Source: Eubacteriales bacterium (GTDB lineage Bacteria > Bacillota_A > Clostridia > Christensenellales > Aristaeellaceae). Taken from it: a DNA stretch of 11,154 nucleotides. The notes beneath the pieces were generated by a model. That model was not told the origin of the DNA. It did not search any database and saw nothing but the letters and a program-made list of their open reading frames with translations. The stretch's first letter is position 1. Each line of letters begins with the position of its first letter. The DNA lies in the NCBI GenBank assembly GCA_028692205.1, contig JAQUXV010000057.1, forward strand, positions 1-11,154, given 5' to 3'. This document shows, piece by piece, positions 1 through 7,058 of the stretch. The translations under genes were made by a program, and so were the position numbers.

Positions 1-134
1 GCGTGCTAGCCCTTGGAGGAAAAAGTCAGACCATTACCCCTACATTCTAGCAGCTTAGGCATTGAGTTGTCCCTCGCCTTTGGCTGGCTGCCATGAACAT
101 GGGACAAAATATATAGTAACAGGAGGACTTTGAC
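1..134 (+). other. Upstream region of the ABC ATPase gene
   Basis: This short non-coding stretch leads into the ATPase gene. It ends in AACAGGAGGACTTTGAC directly before the ATG, with the AGGAGG ribosome-binding site at 121-126. A -10-like TATAGT is visible at 112-117, but no good -35 lies 16-18 bases upstream, so I do not call a promoter. A weak 6-base inverted pair (TGCTAG at 4-9, CTAGCA at 47-52) is present. I see no coding gene here. Confidence 0.4.
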
Positions 135-1256
<1,122 letters not shown>

Positions 1257-1276
1257 ACCAAATTAAACGGCTATAT

Positions 1277-1307
1277 GCCCTGCCCGTCTTGTGCGGGCAG
1301 GGCTTTA
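1277..1307 (+). terminator. Intrinsic terminator after msmK
   Basis: GCCCTGCCCG (1277-1286) pairs perfectly with CGGGCAGGGC (1294-1303) around a 7-base loop, and a short TTTA follows. It lies 20 bases after the stop codon and should end the msmK transcript. The U-tract is short, so read-through is possible. Confidence 0.75.
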
Positions 1308-1542
1308 TACATGCCCGCGGAAACCGGCTTTTACAACCATAAGGCGTGCTCCGTTCTCATATTATTGTTTGCACTCTGGTAAATAATAGAAAGAAGCCTT
1401 CTGGCGATCAGGAAAACAGAACGGATAACGTCGAACCTGATGAATGTTAATAAATTGTAATAAAATCATTGCTCGGCCGGACCCTTTCAACGGTATTGGG
1501 TTACATCTATAGTGGTTTATCAATAAATTGTGATAAAGAGGC
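1308..1542. promoter_or_regulatory. AT-rich upstream region with direct and inverted repeats
   Basis: No gene is visible. AATAAATTGTAATAAA (1449-1464) recurs as AATAAATTGTGATAAA (1522-1537), a 15/16 match with starts 73 bp apart, close to seven helical turns. The second copy overlaps a perfect inverted repeat, TTTATCA (1516-1522) and TGATAAA (1531-1537), whose centre is about 50 bases upstream of the predicted start of the next transcript. That position suits a regulator site. The regulator is unknown. Confidence 0.4.
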
Positions 1543-1571
1543 TTGTATTCCGGGCAGATTGCGGATACAAT
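1543..1571 (+). promoter_or_regulatory. Predicted sigma-A promoter of the leader RNA and MFS-kdgF operon
   Basis: A -35 box TTGTAT (1543-1548), a 17-base spacer and a -10 box TACAAT (1566-1571) predict a start near 1578. A LacI-type palindrome overlaps that start. From here a transcript would run about 380 bases before the first coding start at 1956, passing through the structured region. The -10 matches consensus at 5 of 6 bases; the -35 is weaker. Confidence 0.55.
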
Positions 1572-1574
1572 AAT

Positions 1575-1588
1575 TGTAAGTGCTTACG
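1575..1588. promoter_or_regulatory. LacI-family-type operator (site A)
   Basis: TGTAAGTGCTTACG holds the perfect inverted repeat GTAAG-TG-CTTAC and starts four bases after the predicted -10 box. It matches the sites in front of uxaA (6837-6850) and uxaC (6989-7002) with the common core GTAARYGNTTAC. A bound repressor here would block transcription of the MFS-kdgF operon. The central TG argues against a standard CcpA cre site, which needs CG. Confidence 0.6.
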
Positions 1589-1609
1589 CAACAGCTTGCG
1601 TGCATTGGA

Positions 1610-1850
1610 AGCAGTTTGAGTAACTGGCGGGCAAGGGTTTCCCGAACAAACCGCTTTTAGAAACGAGCGGGAAGGCCACATACAGGCGTCATCTGCCGGG
1701 ATACAGTTCTACCGCCGCCGGTTTGTACGAATACCATAGAAGAAACGCCGCCGTACTCATGGTTTTTTGAAACCGGGACGATTGCGTTTTTGTGAGGGCT
1801 GAAAGGCTACCAGAACAGAGCCGGGCTAACCGGAGAGCCTTGATACGATC
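1610..1850 (+). ncRNA. Candidate structured RNA, possibly raiA-motif-like, upstream of the uronate operon
   Basis: This non-coding stretch is dense in complementary segments. Seen directly are: GGTTT (1636-1640) with AAACC (1648-1652); CCGCT (1651-1655) with AGCGG (1666-1670); GGCGG (1626-1630) with CCGCC (1712-1716); GGCGT (1685-1689) with ACGCC (1745-1749); GTACG (1725-1729) with CGTAC (1752-1756); ACCAT (1733-1737) with ATGGT (1759-1763); GGTTT-TTTG-AAACC (1761-1774); and AAGGCT (1803-1808) with AGCCTT (1836-1841), enclosing CCGG-GCTAA-CCGG. Several of these cross, implying pseudoknots or alternative folds. The overall look reminds me of the raiA motif, a structured RNA class of Firmicutes and Actinobacteria, but that match is from memory. 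It could be an independent RNA or the 5' leader of the operon. I am fairly confident it is non-coding and structured, and unsure of the class. Confidence 0.5.
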
Positions 1851-1955
1851 GCCGATTCTTTTCGCATTATACCAAATATAAATGTCTAAACCTACGGATA
1901 CTGCTTGAAATACGAGCCTGACGTTTTAATTACTTATTGAACAGGAGCGGAGTAC

Positions 1956-3179
1956 ATGCGCTCATACCTGAAGAACCTGCCGGACGATACCCGTAAAATT
2001 ATTGCCACTTGCTTTATCGCATTTTTCTTCAATGGTACCTTGTCCATGATGATCGGCTCGCTGCTGCCGGATTTGAAAGCGGCATATGGGCTAAGCGATA
2101 CGCAGATCGGCCTGATGCTTTCCGGCCATTCCGCCGGAAACCTGATTGCCAGCCTGCTCAGCGGCCTCGTGCCACTCTGGCTGGGAAGGCGCAGATCGAT
2201 CACGCTGCTAAGCGCCGCCTCGGCGCTGGGGTTTAGCATGATGCTGGTATCCGGCAACCCCGTATGGCTGATACTGGCTTTCGCGTTCTCAGGGATAGGG
2301 CGCGGAAGCGTGGGTAATTTCAATAACTATACCATCAACACCGCGACCGGCGGCAGCCCGACGGCCAGCAATCTGCTGCACAGCTTTTTCGCTGTAGGGG
2401 CTATCGGCGCTCCGCTGCTCTTTTTACTGGCTGTCCATGTGGATGGGTGGCAGGCGGCCGTAGTACTGGTTGCGGTGATGGGGACGGTTGTGTCGTTTGC
2501 ATTCTCGCGCCTTCGTCTGCCGCAGGACAGGCCCGACAGGCGGGATCAGACGCAGAAGAGCCTGATTTTTCTGCGGAACCGGACGTATTTGATTCTTGGC
2601 GGAATGATGTTTTTTTATCTGTGCGCAGAATACGCCATTAACGGTTGGCTGGTAACCTACCTGCAAAACAAGCCTGCGCTGATGGAACGGTTTTCAGCCG
2701 CCGGGGGACAAAATGCGCTGGTAACCTATTCGCAGACGATGGCGACGCTTCTGTGGACGGTGATTTTAGCCGGGCGACTGGTAAGCGCGGTAATGGTGCG
2801 AAAAGTGCCGCAGAAGCGCCTGATGATGTTGGACAGTATTGGGGTTGCGGTCTTCTTTACCTTGCTGCTGCTTGGCGACAGTATTATCGTTGTCACCCTG
2901 GCCATTATGGGGTTGGGGTTCTGCATGGCCAGCATTTGCCCGATGATCTATTCCGACGCGAGTTATATCACCAACCGTTATCCGATGGGAACCAGCGTTT
3001 TGTTGGCACTGGGCGCAGTCGGCGCGATGATTATGCCGCCGCTGGTGGGCGTGGTGTCGGACGCATACGGGTTTACCGGCGGGATGAGCGTGATCCTGTT
3101 CGGCGTTGCCGCGTTGCTGGTGCTGTCGATTTTGAACGCTGTGTTAAAACCTGTGAGAATCCAACAGAATAATCAATAG
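1956..3179 (+). CDS. MFS transporter, probable uronate/sugar permease
   Basis: This 407-aa integral membrane protein of the major facilitator superfamily has about twelve hydrophobic segments spread over residues 14-397, split by a charged cytoplasmic loop (about 184-208) between the two halves. The loop after the second segment carries a degenerate MFS motif A ending in LGRRRS (76-81). HSFFAVGAIGAPLL (142-155) resembles the fucose/galactose permease (FGHS/FucP) group. The ATG at 1956 follows AGGAG (1943-1947). It is the first gene of an operon with kdgF (23-base gap) and an AraM-like dehydrogenase, under a promoter whose operator is shared with uxaA and uxaC. From that context I infer uptake of hexuronates or unsaturated uronates, probably by cation symport. 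The sequence itself shows only an MFS sugar-type carrier. Confidence 0.8.
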   Translation: MRSYLKNLPDDTRKIIATCFIAFFFNGTLSMMIGSLLPDLKAAYGLSDTQIGLMLSGHSAGNLIASLLSGLVPLWLGRRRSITLLSAASALGFSMMLVSGNPVWLILAFAFSGIGRGSVGNFNNYTINTATGGSPTASNLLHSFFAVGAIGAPLLFLLAVHVDGWQAAVVLVAVMGTVVSFAFSRLRLPQDRPDRRDQTQKSLIFLRNRTYLILGGMMFFYLCAEYAINGWLVTYLQNKPALMERFSAAGGQNALVTYSQTMATLLWTVILAGRLVSAVMVRKVPQKRLMMLDSIGVAVFFTLLLLGDSIIVVTLAIMGLGFCMASICPMIYSDASYITNRYPMGTSVLLALGAVGAMIMPPLVGVVSDAYGFTGGMSVILFGVAALLVLSILNAVLKPVRIQQNNQ

Positions 3180-3202
3180 AGGGACAAAGGGGGAACGGCA
3201 GG

Positions 3203-3535
3203 ATGCAATCGAAAGTAGTACGGTATTCGGATGTATGCGCGCAGAATTTGGGCGGCGGGGTGACCCGCAGGGTGCTCGCTTACCTGCCCGACGAGATGGT
3301 TGTGGAAGTCGGTTTTGAGCCGGGGGCAAAGGGCGCTCCGCACAGCCACCCGCATACGCAGTGTGCTTATGTAAAAGAGGGCGAGTTTATCTTTACCGTC
3401 GGCGGCGCGGAATACACGGTGCGCGAGGGCGATACGCTTGCCTTTGCGCCCAATGAGGAGCATGGCTGCGTGTGTGTAAAACGTGGAGTGGTGCTGGACA
3501 TTTTTACACCGATGCGGGAGGACTTTCTGCGATAA
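3203..3535 (+). CDS. kdgF: KdgF-type cupin, unsaturated uronate linearising enzyme
   Basis: This 110-aa single-domain cupin is the usual size for KdgF. KdgF converts 4,5-unsaturated galacturonate or mannuronate monomers from lyase action on pectin or alginate into the linear 5-keto-4-deoxyuronate, in the cytoplasm. Cupin motif 1 carries HSHPHTQ, with metal ligands His47, His49 and Gln53, and motif 2 carries PNEEH with His87. The C-terminus has DIFTPMRED with Asp99, Phe101 and Arg105, at the spacing of the catalytic Asp, Phe and Arg described for KdgF. The ATG at 3203 is preceded by AAGGGGG (3187-3193). The gene lies 23 bases after the MFS gene and 13 bases before the dehydrogenase gene. The residue pattern and uronate context agree, so I consider the assignment good. 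The preferred polymer cannot be read from it. Confidence 0.85.
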   Translation: MQSKVVRYSDVCAQNLGGGVTRRVLAYLPDEMVVEVGFEPGAKGAPHSHPHTQCAYVKEGEFIFTVGGAEYTVREGDTLAFAPNEEHGCVCVKRGVVLDIFTPMREDFLR

Positions 3536-3548
3536 GGAGGCAGTGAAA

Positions 3549-4907
3549 ATGGGCGCGACGATAACCTACGACCGGGACGACAGGCTGACGATATCGGGCA
3601 TCGAATGTCATTGCGGGCTGGAGCACCGATTGCCGACGCAGGATATCTATGTGGGTCGGAACCTGCTGCCGCGCCTGCCGCAGTTTATCCGTAAACGCGG
3701 GCTGGGCACGCATTGCGTACTGGTAGCCGACCAGAACACCTATCCGCTGGCTGGTGAGCAAGTGGAAAGGGCGCTTGTTAACGTGGGCTTCACGGTGGCC
3801 CGATGCCTGATTCGCCGCGACGGCGTTATGGAACCGGACGAGCGGGCCTGTGGCGAAGTGCTGCTGACCATTCAGCCGGAGACAGAGTTTCTGGTGGCGG
3901 TTGGCTCCGGCAGCATTACCGATACGACCCGCATTAACGCCATGCGCTGCAAACTGCCGTTTGTCAGCGTCGGCACCGCGCCATCCATGGACGGGTATAC
4001 ATCGGTGGTTGCTCCGCTGCTGCTGCGCGGCGTAAAGATTCACCGCGCGGGCGTGTGCCCGGAAATCATCGTTTGCGATACGGACATACTGCGAACCGCG
4101 CCGCTCGCGATGGTCTGCTCCGGTGTAGGCGACGTGCTGGGTAAATATATTGCCAGAGCCGATTGGATGCTGGGCAGCCTGATCAACGGCGAGGTTTACT
4201 GCGACGTTTGCGGCGAGATCGTAACGCAGGCAGTGGAAAAACTGCTGGATAACATTGGGGAAATACGCAGCCGGAGCGAGAAAGGGATCCGGATTCTGAT
4301 CGAGGCGCTGCTGTTGGCGGGCGTAACCATTATGATTATCGGCAACACGCGCGCGGTTGCTTCGGTGGAACACAACATCGCCCATTACTGGGAAATGATG
4401 CAGCTGATTCACGGGCGTCACCCGCCCGCGCACGGCGCGTCTGTCGGCGTGGCGACGCTTCTGTGCTGGCCGATGTTCACCCGTTTTGCCGGGGAGGATC
4501 TAAGCCGGATCGATCTGGAAGCCGTAAAAGCGAAACGGCTTACGCGCGGTGAGCGTGAACAGTGGATGCTGACCGCCTTTGAGGCGGAGGCCGGCACAAG
4601 CATTATGCGCGAAAATCCTGAGGATTTTTTGTCATGGGAGGAGCAGGAACGCCGTATACGCGCGGCTCAGGCGCAACAGGCGGAAATACGCGGAGTGATT
4701 GCCCAATTGCCGTCCTATGAGAAGATTTTCTCGGCCATGCGGGAACTGGGCGCGCCGACGACGGCGGAGGAGCTCGGCGTGGACGCAAAGCTCCTCAACC
4801 TATCCATGCGCTGCGCGAAGGATTACCGCTCCCGATATACGCTTTTCAAGCTGATTGATGAATGCGGGCTGGAAGAGGCTTACATGCGGGAGTACCCTCT
4901 TGGATAA
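3549..4907 (+). CDS. AraM/iron-containing alcohol dehydrogenase family protein in the uronate operon
   Basis: This 452-aa cytoplasmic protein has the fold signature of the sn-glycerol-1-phosphate dehydrogenase/AraM branch of the metal-dependent alcohol dehydrogenases. The N-terminal NAD(P)-binding half shows GSGSITDTTR (119-128) and GTAPSMDGYTS (142-152). The C-terminal metal domain shows GVGDVLGKY with Asp195, VEHNIAHYWEM with His275, and HPPAHG with His295, the expected three ligands. I place the start at the ATG at 3549, after AAGGAGG (3534-3540); an in-frame ATG at 3483 lies inside kdgF and lacks a good site. It ends the MFS-kdgF operon. AraM acts on dihydroxyacetone phosphate/glycerol 1-phosphate, but a uronate operon suggests another substrate, perhaps a keto-uronate. 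The family is clear; the reaction is unknown. A second AraM-type protein lies at 10361-11154. Confidence 0.8.
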   Translation: MGATITYDRDDRLTISGIECHCGLEHRLPTQDIYVGRNLLPRLPQFIRKRGLGTHCVLVADQNTYPLAGEQVERALVNVGFTVARCLIRRDGVMEPDERACGEVLLTIQPETEFLVAVGSGSITDTTRINAMRCKLPFVSVGTAPSMDGYTSVVAPLLLRGVKIHRAGVCPEIIVCDTDILRTAPLAMVCSGVGDVLGKYIARADWMLGSLINGEVYCDVCGEIVTQAVEKLLDNIGEIRSRSEKGIRILIEALLLAGVTIMIIGNTRAVASVEHNIAHYWEMMQLIHGRHPPAHGASVGVATLLCWPMFTRFAGEDLSRIDLEAVKAKRLTRGEREQWMLTAFEAEAGTSIMRENPEDFLSWEEQERRIRAAQAQQAEIRGVIAQLPSYEKIFSAMRELGAPTTAEELGVDAKLLNLSMRCAKDYRSRYTLFKLIDECGLEEAYMREYPLG

Positions 4908-4991
4908 AGATACGGCAGAAACCTGCTGATACCGGCAAACCTCGTGAGCGCCGAACCCATGAGCGTGAGCCGGAGCGTTCCGTGCCCCTGC

Positions 4992-5018
4992 GCCCCCTGA
5001 AAAGGGGGCTTCCTTTTT
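4992..5018 (+). terminator. Intrinsic terminator of the MFS-kdgF-dehydrogenase operon
   Basis: GCCCCCT (4992-4998) and AGGGGGC (5003-5009) form a perfect 7-bp stem with a GAAA tetraloop, followed by TTCCTTTTT (5010-5018). It lies 85 bases after the stop codon of the dehydrogenase gene and is the evident end of the operon. Confidence 0.9.
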
Positions 5019-5112
5019 GCTTCTTGCAAAGAAAAAGAAAGGCGCACTGCCCACGCATATGGGCCGTATGCCGCACGCCCGCGGAGGTGCTGAAGGGGGA
5101 GCGGAAGTAGAT
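5010..5112. repeat. Hairpin-rich intergenic stretch, possible dispersed repeat
   Basis: Past the terminator lie an imperfect T/A hairpin (CTTTTT at 5013-5018 with AAAAAG at 5032-5037, and CTT at 5020-5022 with AAG at 5029-5031) and a hairpin GCATA (5055-5059) with TATGC (5067-5071). No plausible gene is present; short open frames on both strands lack ribosome-binding sites and family signatures. The layout resembles intergenic repeats common in gut Firmicutes. One copy cannot prove this. Confidence 0.3.
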
Positions 5113-5187
5113 TCGGTTCATCCACAGCCCTTATAAGCGCTATCTCTTTGACAGCGCCTGCGTGTTTTATCATTTGCCCTTACCAAT

Positions 5188-5217
5188 AGATAAAAATAGC
5201 CCCCCTTTTCAGGAGGG
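5188..5217 (-). terminator. Intrinsic terminator of uxaA
   Basis: On the minus strand CCCTCCT-GAAA-AGGGGGG forms a 7-bp stem with one T-G wobble (plus-strand positions 5200-5217), followed by CTATTTTTA. It lies about 90 bases after the uxaA stop codon. Its loop and inner stem match the opposing terminator at 4992-5018. Confidence 0.8.
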
Positions 5218-5308
5218 TATAAAGTCCGAAGGTTCCTTACGGACGAACAAAGCTTTATGTTTCCACTTGCGGCAAGCAAAGCCGGTGCCAATACCAGCGC
5301 TTTGAATT

Positions 5309-6790
5309 TTATAGGGTTACGCCGGTCTTGAATATCGCAATGCCCTGATAACCGTTTTCCTCGTTGCGGGATTGCTTGCCGCTGGCGGTGGCAACCACCA
5401 AATCCATCAGCTTCTCCGCAAGGCCGTTCAGGGTTTGGCCTTCCAGCAGCTCGCCCGCGTTAAAATCAATCCAGCTCTTTTTTTTCTGCGCGAGCGCTGT
5501 GTTGCTGGAAAGCTTCAGCGTAGGCACCGGTCCGCCGAAGGGCGTGCCGCGTCCGGTGGAAAATAGCACGAGCTGTGCGCCCGCCGCGGCCAGCGCCGTT
5601 GTGGAAACCAGGTCGTTGCCCGGGCCGCTTAGCAGGTTGAGGCCGGGTTTTGTAACACGGCCCGTATAGGGCAATACGGCGGATACCGGCGCCTGTCCGC
5701 TTTTCTGCGTGCAGCCGAGCGCCTTGTCTTCCAGAGTGGAAATGCCGCCCGCTTTGTTGCCCGGAGATGGGTTTTCGTAAATCGTTTGGTGGTTCTCTTC
5801 ATAATAATGTTTGAAATCATTAATCAGGTGAACGGTGTCCTCAAAGACACCCTCATCCTTGGCGCGCGCCATCAGCAGCGTTTCCGCGCCAAACATTTCC
5901 GGCACTTCGGTCAGGATGGTGCTCCCACCCATGGAAACGAGCATATCCGAAAAGCGGCCGATGAGCGGGTTGGCCGTCAGCCCGGAAAAACCGTCCGAGC
6001 CGCCGCACTTCATGCCGACAACCAGTTTACTCACCGGCAGTTCCACACGGTGGTCGGCCTGCATCCGTTCGGCAAGCTGGGTCAGCAAAGCCATGCCCGC
6101 TTCAAGCTCGTCGTCAACATCCTGCGCGACGAGGAAGCGCACTCGCGTCTCATCAAAATCACCCATACGCTTGCGAATTTCGGCAACGCCGCTGTTTTCG
6201 CATCCTAACCCGAGCACAAGCACGCCGCCCGCGTTCGGGTGTACGGCAAGATCGGCCAGCAGTTGACGCGTGTTTTCCTGATCTGTGCCCATTTGGGAGC
6301 AGCCGTAAGGGTGGGGAAACGCGCACACGTTCTCCACAGCGCCGCCCAGCAACTTTTGCGCCCGCGTCTCCAGCGCGTCCGCCACATCGTTTACACACCC
6401 TACGGTGGGAAGAATCCACAGCTCGTTGCGGATGCCCGCCTGCCCGTTCGTGCGCAGATAGCCGTTGAATACACGACTTTCGGAAGGCGCAAGCGCAGCG
6501 CCGGTTGGCTGGTAGGCGTATTCAAGCTCACCGGCAAGTAGAGTGCGAAGATTATGCGTATGTACGTGCATACCCGTGTCAATGTCTGCCTTGGCCGTGC
6601 CGATGGGTTGGCCGTATTTTATGACGCGGGCATCTTTCTTGATAGATGACAAAGCAAATTTGTGACCGGCGGGGATATCTTCCCGAAGCGTTATCGATAA
6701 ATGATCCAGCGTTATGGTTTCCCCTGCCGATAAGGGGGTCAGCGCAACGGCGACGTTATCGGACGGATGAATTTGCAAAGCTTTTTTCAT
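5309..6790 (-). CDS. uxaA: Altronate dehydratase UxaA
   Basis: This 493-aa cytoplasmic enzyme dehydrates D-altronate to 2-keto-3-deoxy-D-gluconate in galacturonate catabolism. The length matches the fused two-domain UxaA (495 aa in E. coli). An N-terminal SAF domain (about residues 1-95) includes HVHTHN at 75-80. The dehydratase domain starts at FNGYLRTNGQAGIRN (108-122) and continues with FPHPYGCSQMG (158-168) and LGCENSG (195-201). Further on it shows MKCGGSDGFSGLTANP, GGSTILTEVPEMFG and LGCTQKSG, whose Cys residues suit metal binding. I chose the ATG at 6790 because GGAGG (6796-6800 on the plus strand) sits five bases before it; a longer frame reaching 6892 overlaps the promoter. It is transcribed alone, divergent from uxaC and convergent with the MFS operon. 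Galactarate dehydratase is a relative, but length and context favour UxaA. Confidence 0.93.
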   Translation of the reverse strand: MKKALQIHPSDNVAVALTPLSAGETITLDHLSITLREDIPAGHKFALSSIKKDARVIKYGQPIGTAKADIDTGMHVHTHNLRTLLAGELEYAYQPTGAALAPSESRVFNGYLRTNGQAGIRNELWILPTVGCVNDVADALETRAQKLLGGAVENVCAFPHPYGCSQMGTDQENTRQLLADLAVHPNAGGVLVLGLGCENSGVAEIRKRMGDFDETRVRFLVAQDVDDELEAGMALLTQLAERMQADHRVELPVSKLVVGMKCGGSDGFSGLTANPLIGRFSDMLVSMGGSTILTEVPEMFGAETLLMARAKDEGVFEDTVHLINDFKHYYEENHQTIYENPSPGNKAGGISTLEDKALGCTQKSGQAPVSAVLPYTGRVTKPGLNLLSGPGNDLVSTTALAAAGAQLVLFSTGRGTPFGGPVPTLKLSSNTALAQKKKSWIDFNAGELLEGQTLNGLAEKLMDLVVATASGKQSRNEENGYQGIAIFKTGVTL

Positions 6791-6804
6791 GGTGGCCTCC
6801 CGAA

Positions 6805-6821
6805 CGGCGTGCAACACGCCG
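6805..6821 (-). promoter_or_regulatory. Hairpin in the uxaA leader next to the ribosome-binding site
   Basis: On the minus strand CGGCGTG-TTG-CACGCCG forms a perfect 7-bp stem with a 3-base loop. It ends four bases before the GGAGG ribosome-binding site. It may affect translation or message stability; no U-tract follows, so it is not a terminator. Confidence 0.45.
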
Positions 6822-6835
6822 GTTTGTAGATGATG

Positions 6836-6851
6836 ATGTAAATGATTACAT
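6836..6851. promoter_or_regulatory. LacI-family-type operator of uxaA (site C)
   Basis: ATGTAAATGATTACAT is a palindrome with perfect 6-base arms. On the minus strand it begins 12 bases downstream of the predicted -10 box, so it covers the early transcribed region. It shares the core GTAARYGNTTAC with the sites ahead of the MFS operon and uxaC. Confidence 0.65.
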
Positions 6852-6863
6852 CCCGATACGGAT

Positions 6864-6892
6864 ATCCTACAGCAGAAAGAAGGCTCCGTCAA
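6864..6892 (-). promoter_or_regulatory. Predicted promoter of uxaA
   Basis: On the minus strand TTGACG (6887-6892), a 17-base spacer and TAGGAT (6864-6869) predict a start near 6857. This gives a leader of about 66 bases holding the operator and the hairpin. Confidence 0.65.
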
Positions 6893-6946
6893 TACGGAGA
6901 ATGCGGGTAATTTAAGGGAAGAGCAATAATTTTCACAACGAAAGAT

Positions 6947-6974
6947 TTGATTTTTCCGAAAAAAGGAGTATAAT
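6947..6974 (+). promoter_or_regulatory. Predicted promoter of uxaC
   Basis: TTGATT (6947-6952), a 16-base spacer and a perfect TATAAT (6969-6974) predict a start near 6981. The uxaA and uxaC promoters are back to back, about 55 bases apart. Confidence 0.75.
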
Positions 6975-6988
6975 TTTGTTCGAAAATG

Positions 6989-7002
6989 CGTAAGCGTTTA
7001 CA
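6989..7002. promoter_or_regulatory. LacI-family-type operator of uxaC (site B)
   Basis: CGTAAGCGTTTACA is a near-palindrome centred on CG, starting 14 bases after the -10 box. It also fits the CcpA cre consensus TGWAANCGNTNWCA at all but the first base, so this site alone could answer to CcpA. Its likeness to the other two sites, which lack the central CG, favours a dedicated uronate repressor. Confidence 0.65.
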
Positions 7003-7058
7003 CTTACCGAAGCAAAAGAGAATACCGTGCAAGTGGAAACGAAAGAGGGAGCGGAACG

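Noticed and set aside
1621..1725. ZTP (pfl) riboswitch or T-box leader in the structured region
   Set aside because: ACTGGCG and CCGCCGCC recall the ZTP motif, but the remaining conserved parts are not clear and the downstream genes are not purine or folate genes. No T-box TGGNACC signal is seen.
2645..3172. Alternative plus-strand frame inside the MFS gene
   Set aside because: It is rich in Arg, Gly and Ala with no transmembrane pattern. The overlapping frame gives a coherent membrane protein.
3483..3548. Extended N-terminus of the AraM-like protein
   Set aside because: The in-frame ATG at 3483 lies inside kdgF without a ribosome-binding site, while AAGGAGG precedes the ATG at 3549.
3504..4433. 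Antisense frame of about 309 codons over the AraM-like gene
   Set aside because: It has no ribosome-binding site or family signature, and the sense frame is clearly real.
4800..5173. Several overlapping short open frames on both strands after the dehydrogenase gene
   Set aside because: They overlap each other and the terminator, lack ribosome-binding sites and show no family motif.
6791..6892. Extended N-terminus of UxaA
   Set aside because: It would overlap the promoter and operator. The family N-terminus and a GGAGG site fit the start at 6790.
6989..7002. CcpA cre site as the only meaning of the uxaC operator
   Set aside because: It fits cre nearly as well, but the two sister sites lack the central CG, so a dedicated uronate repressor explains all three better. 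Dual control of this site is still possible.
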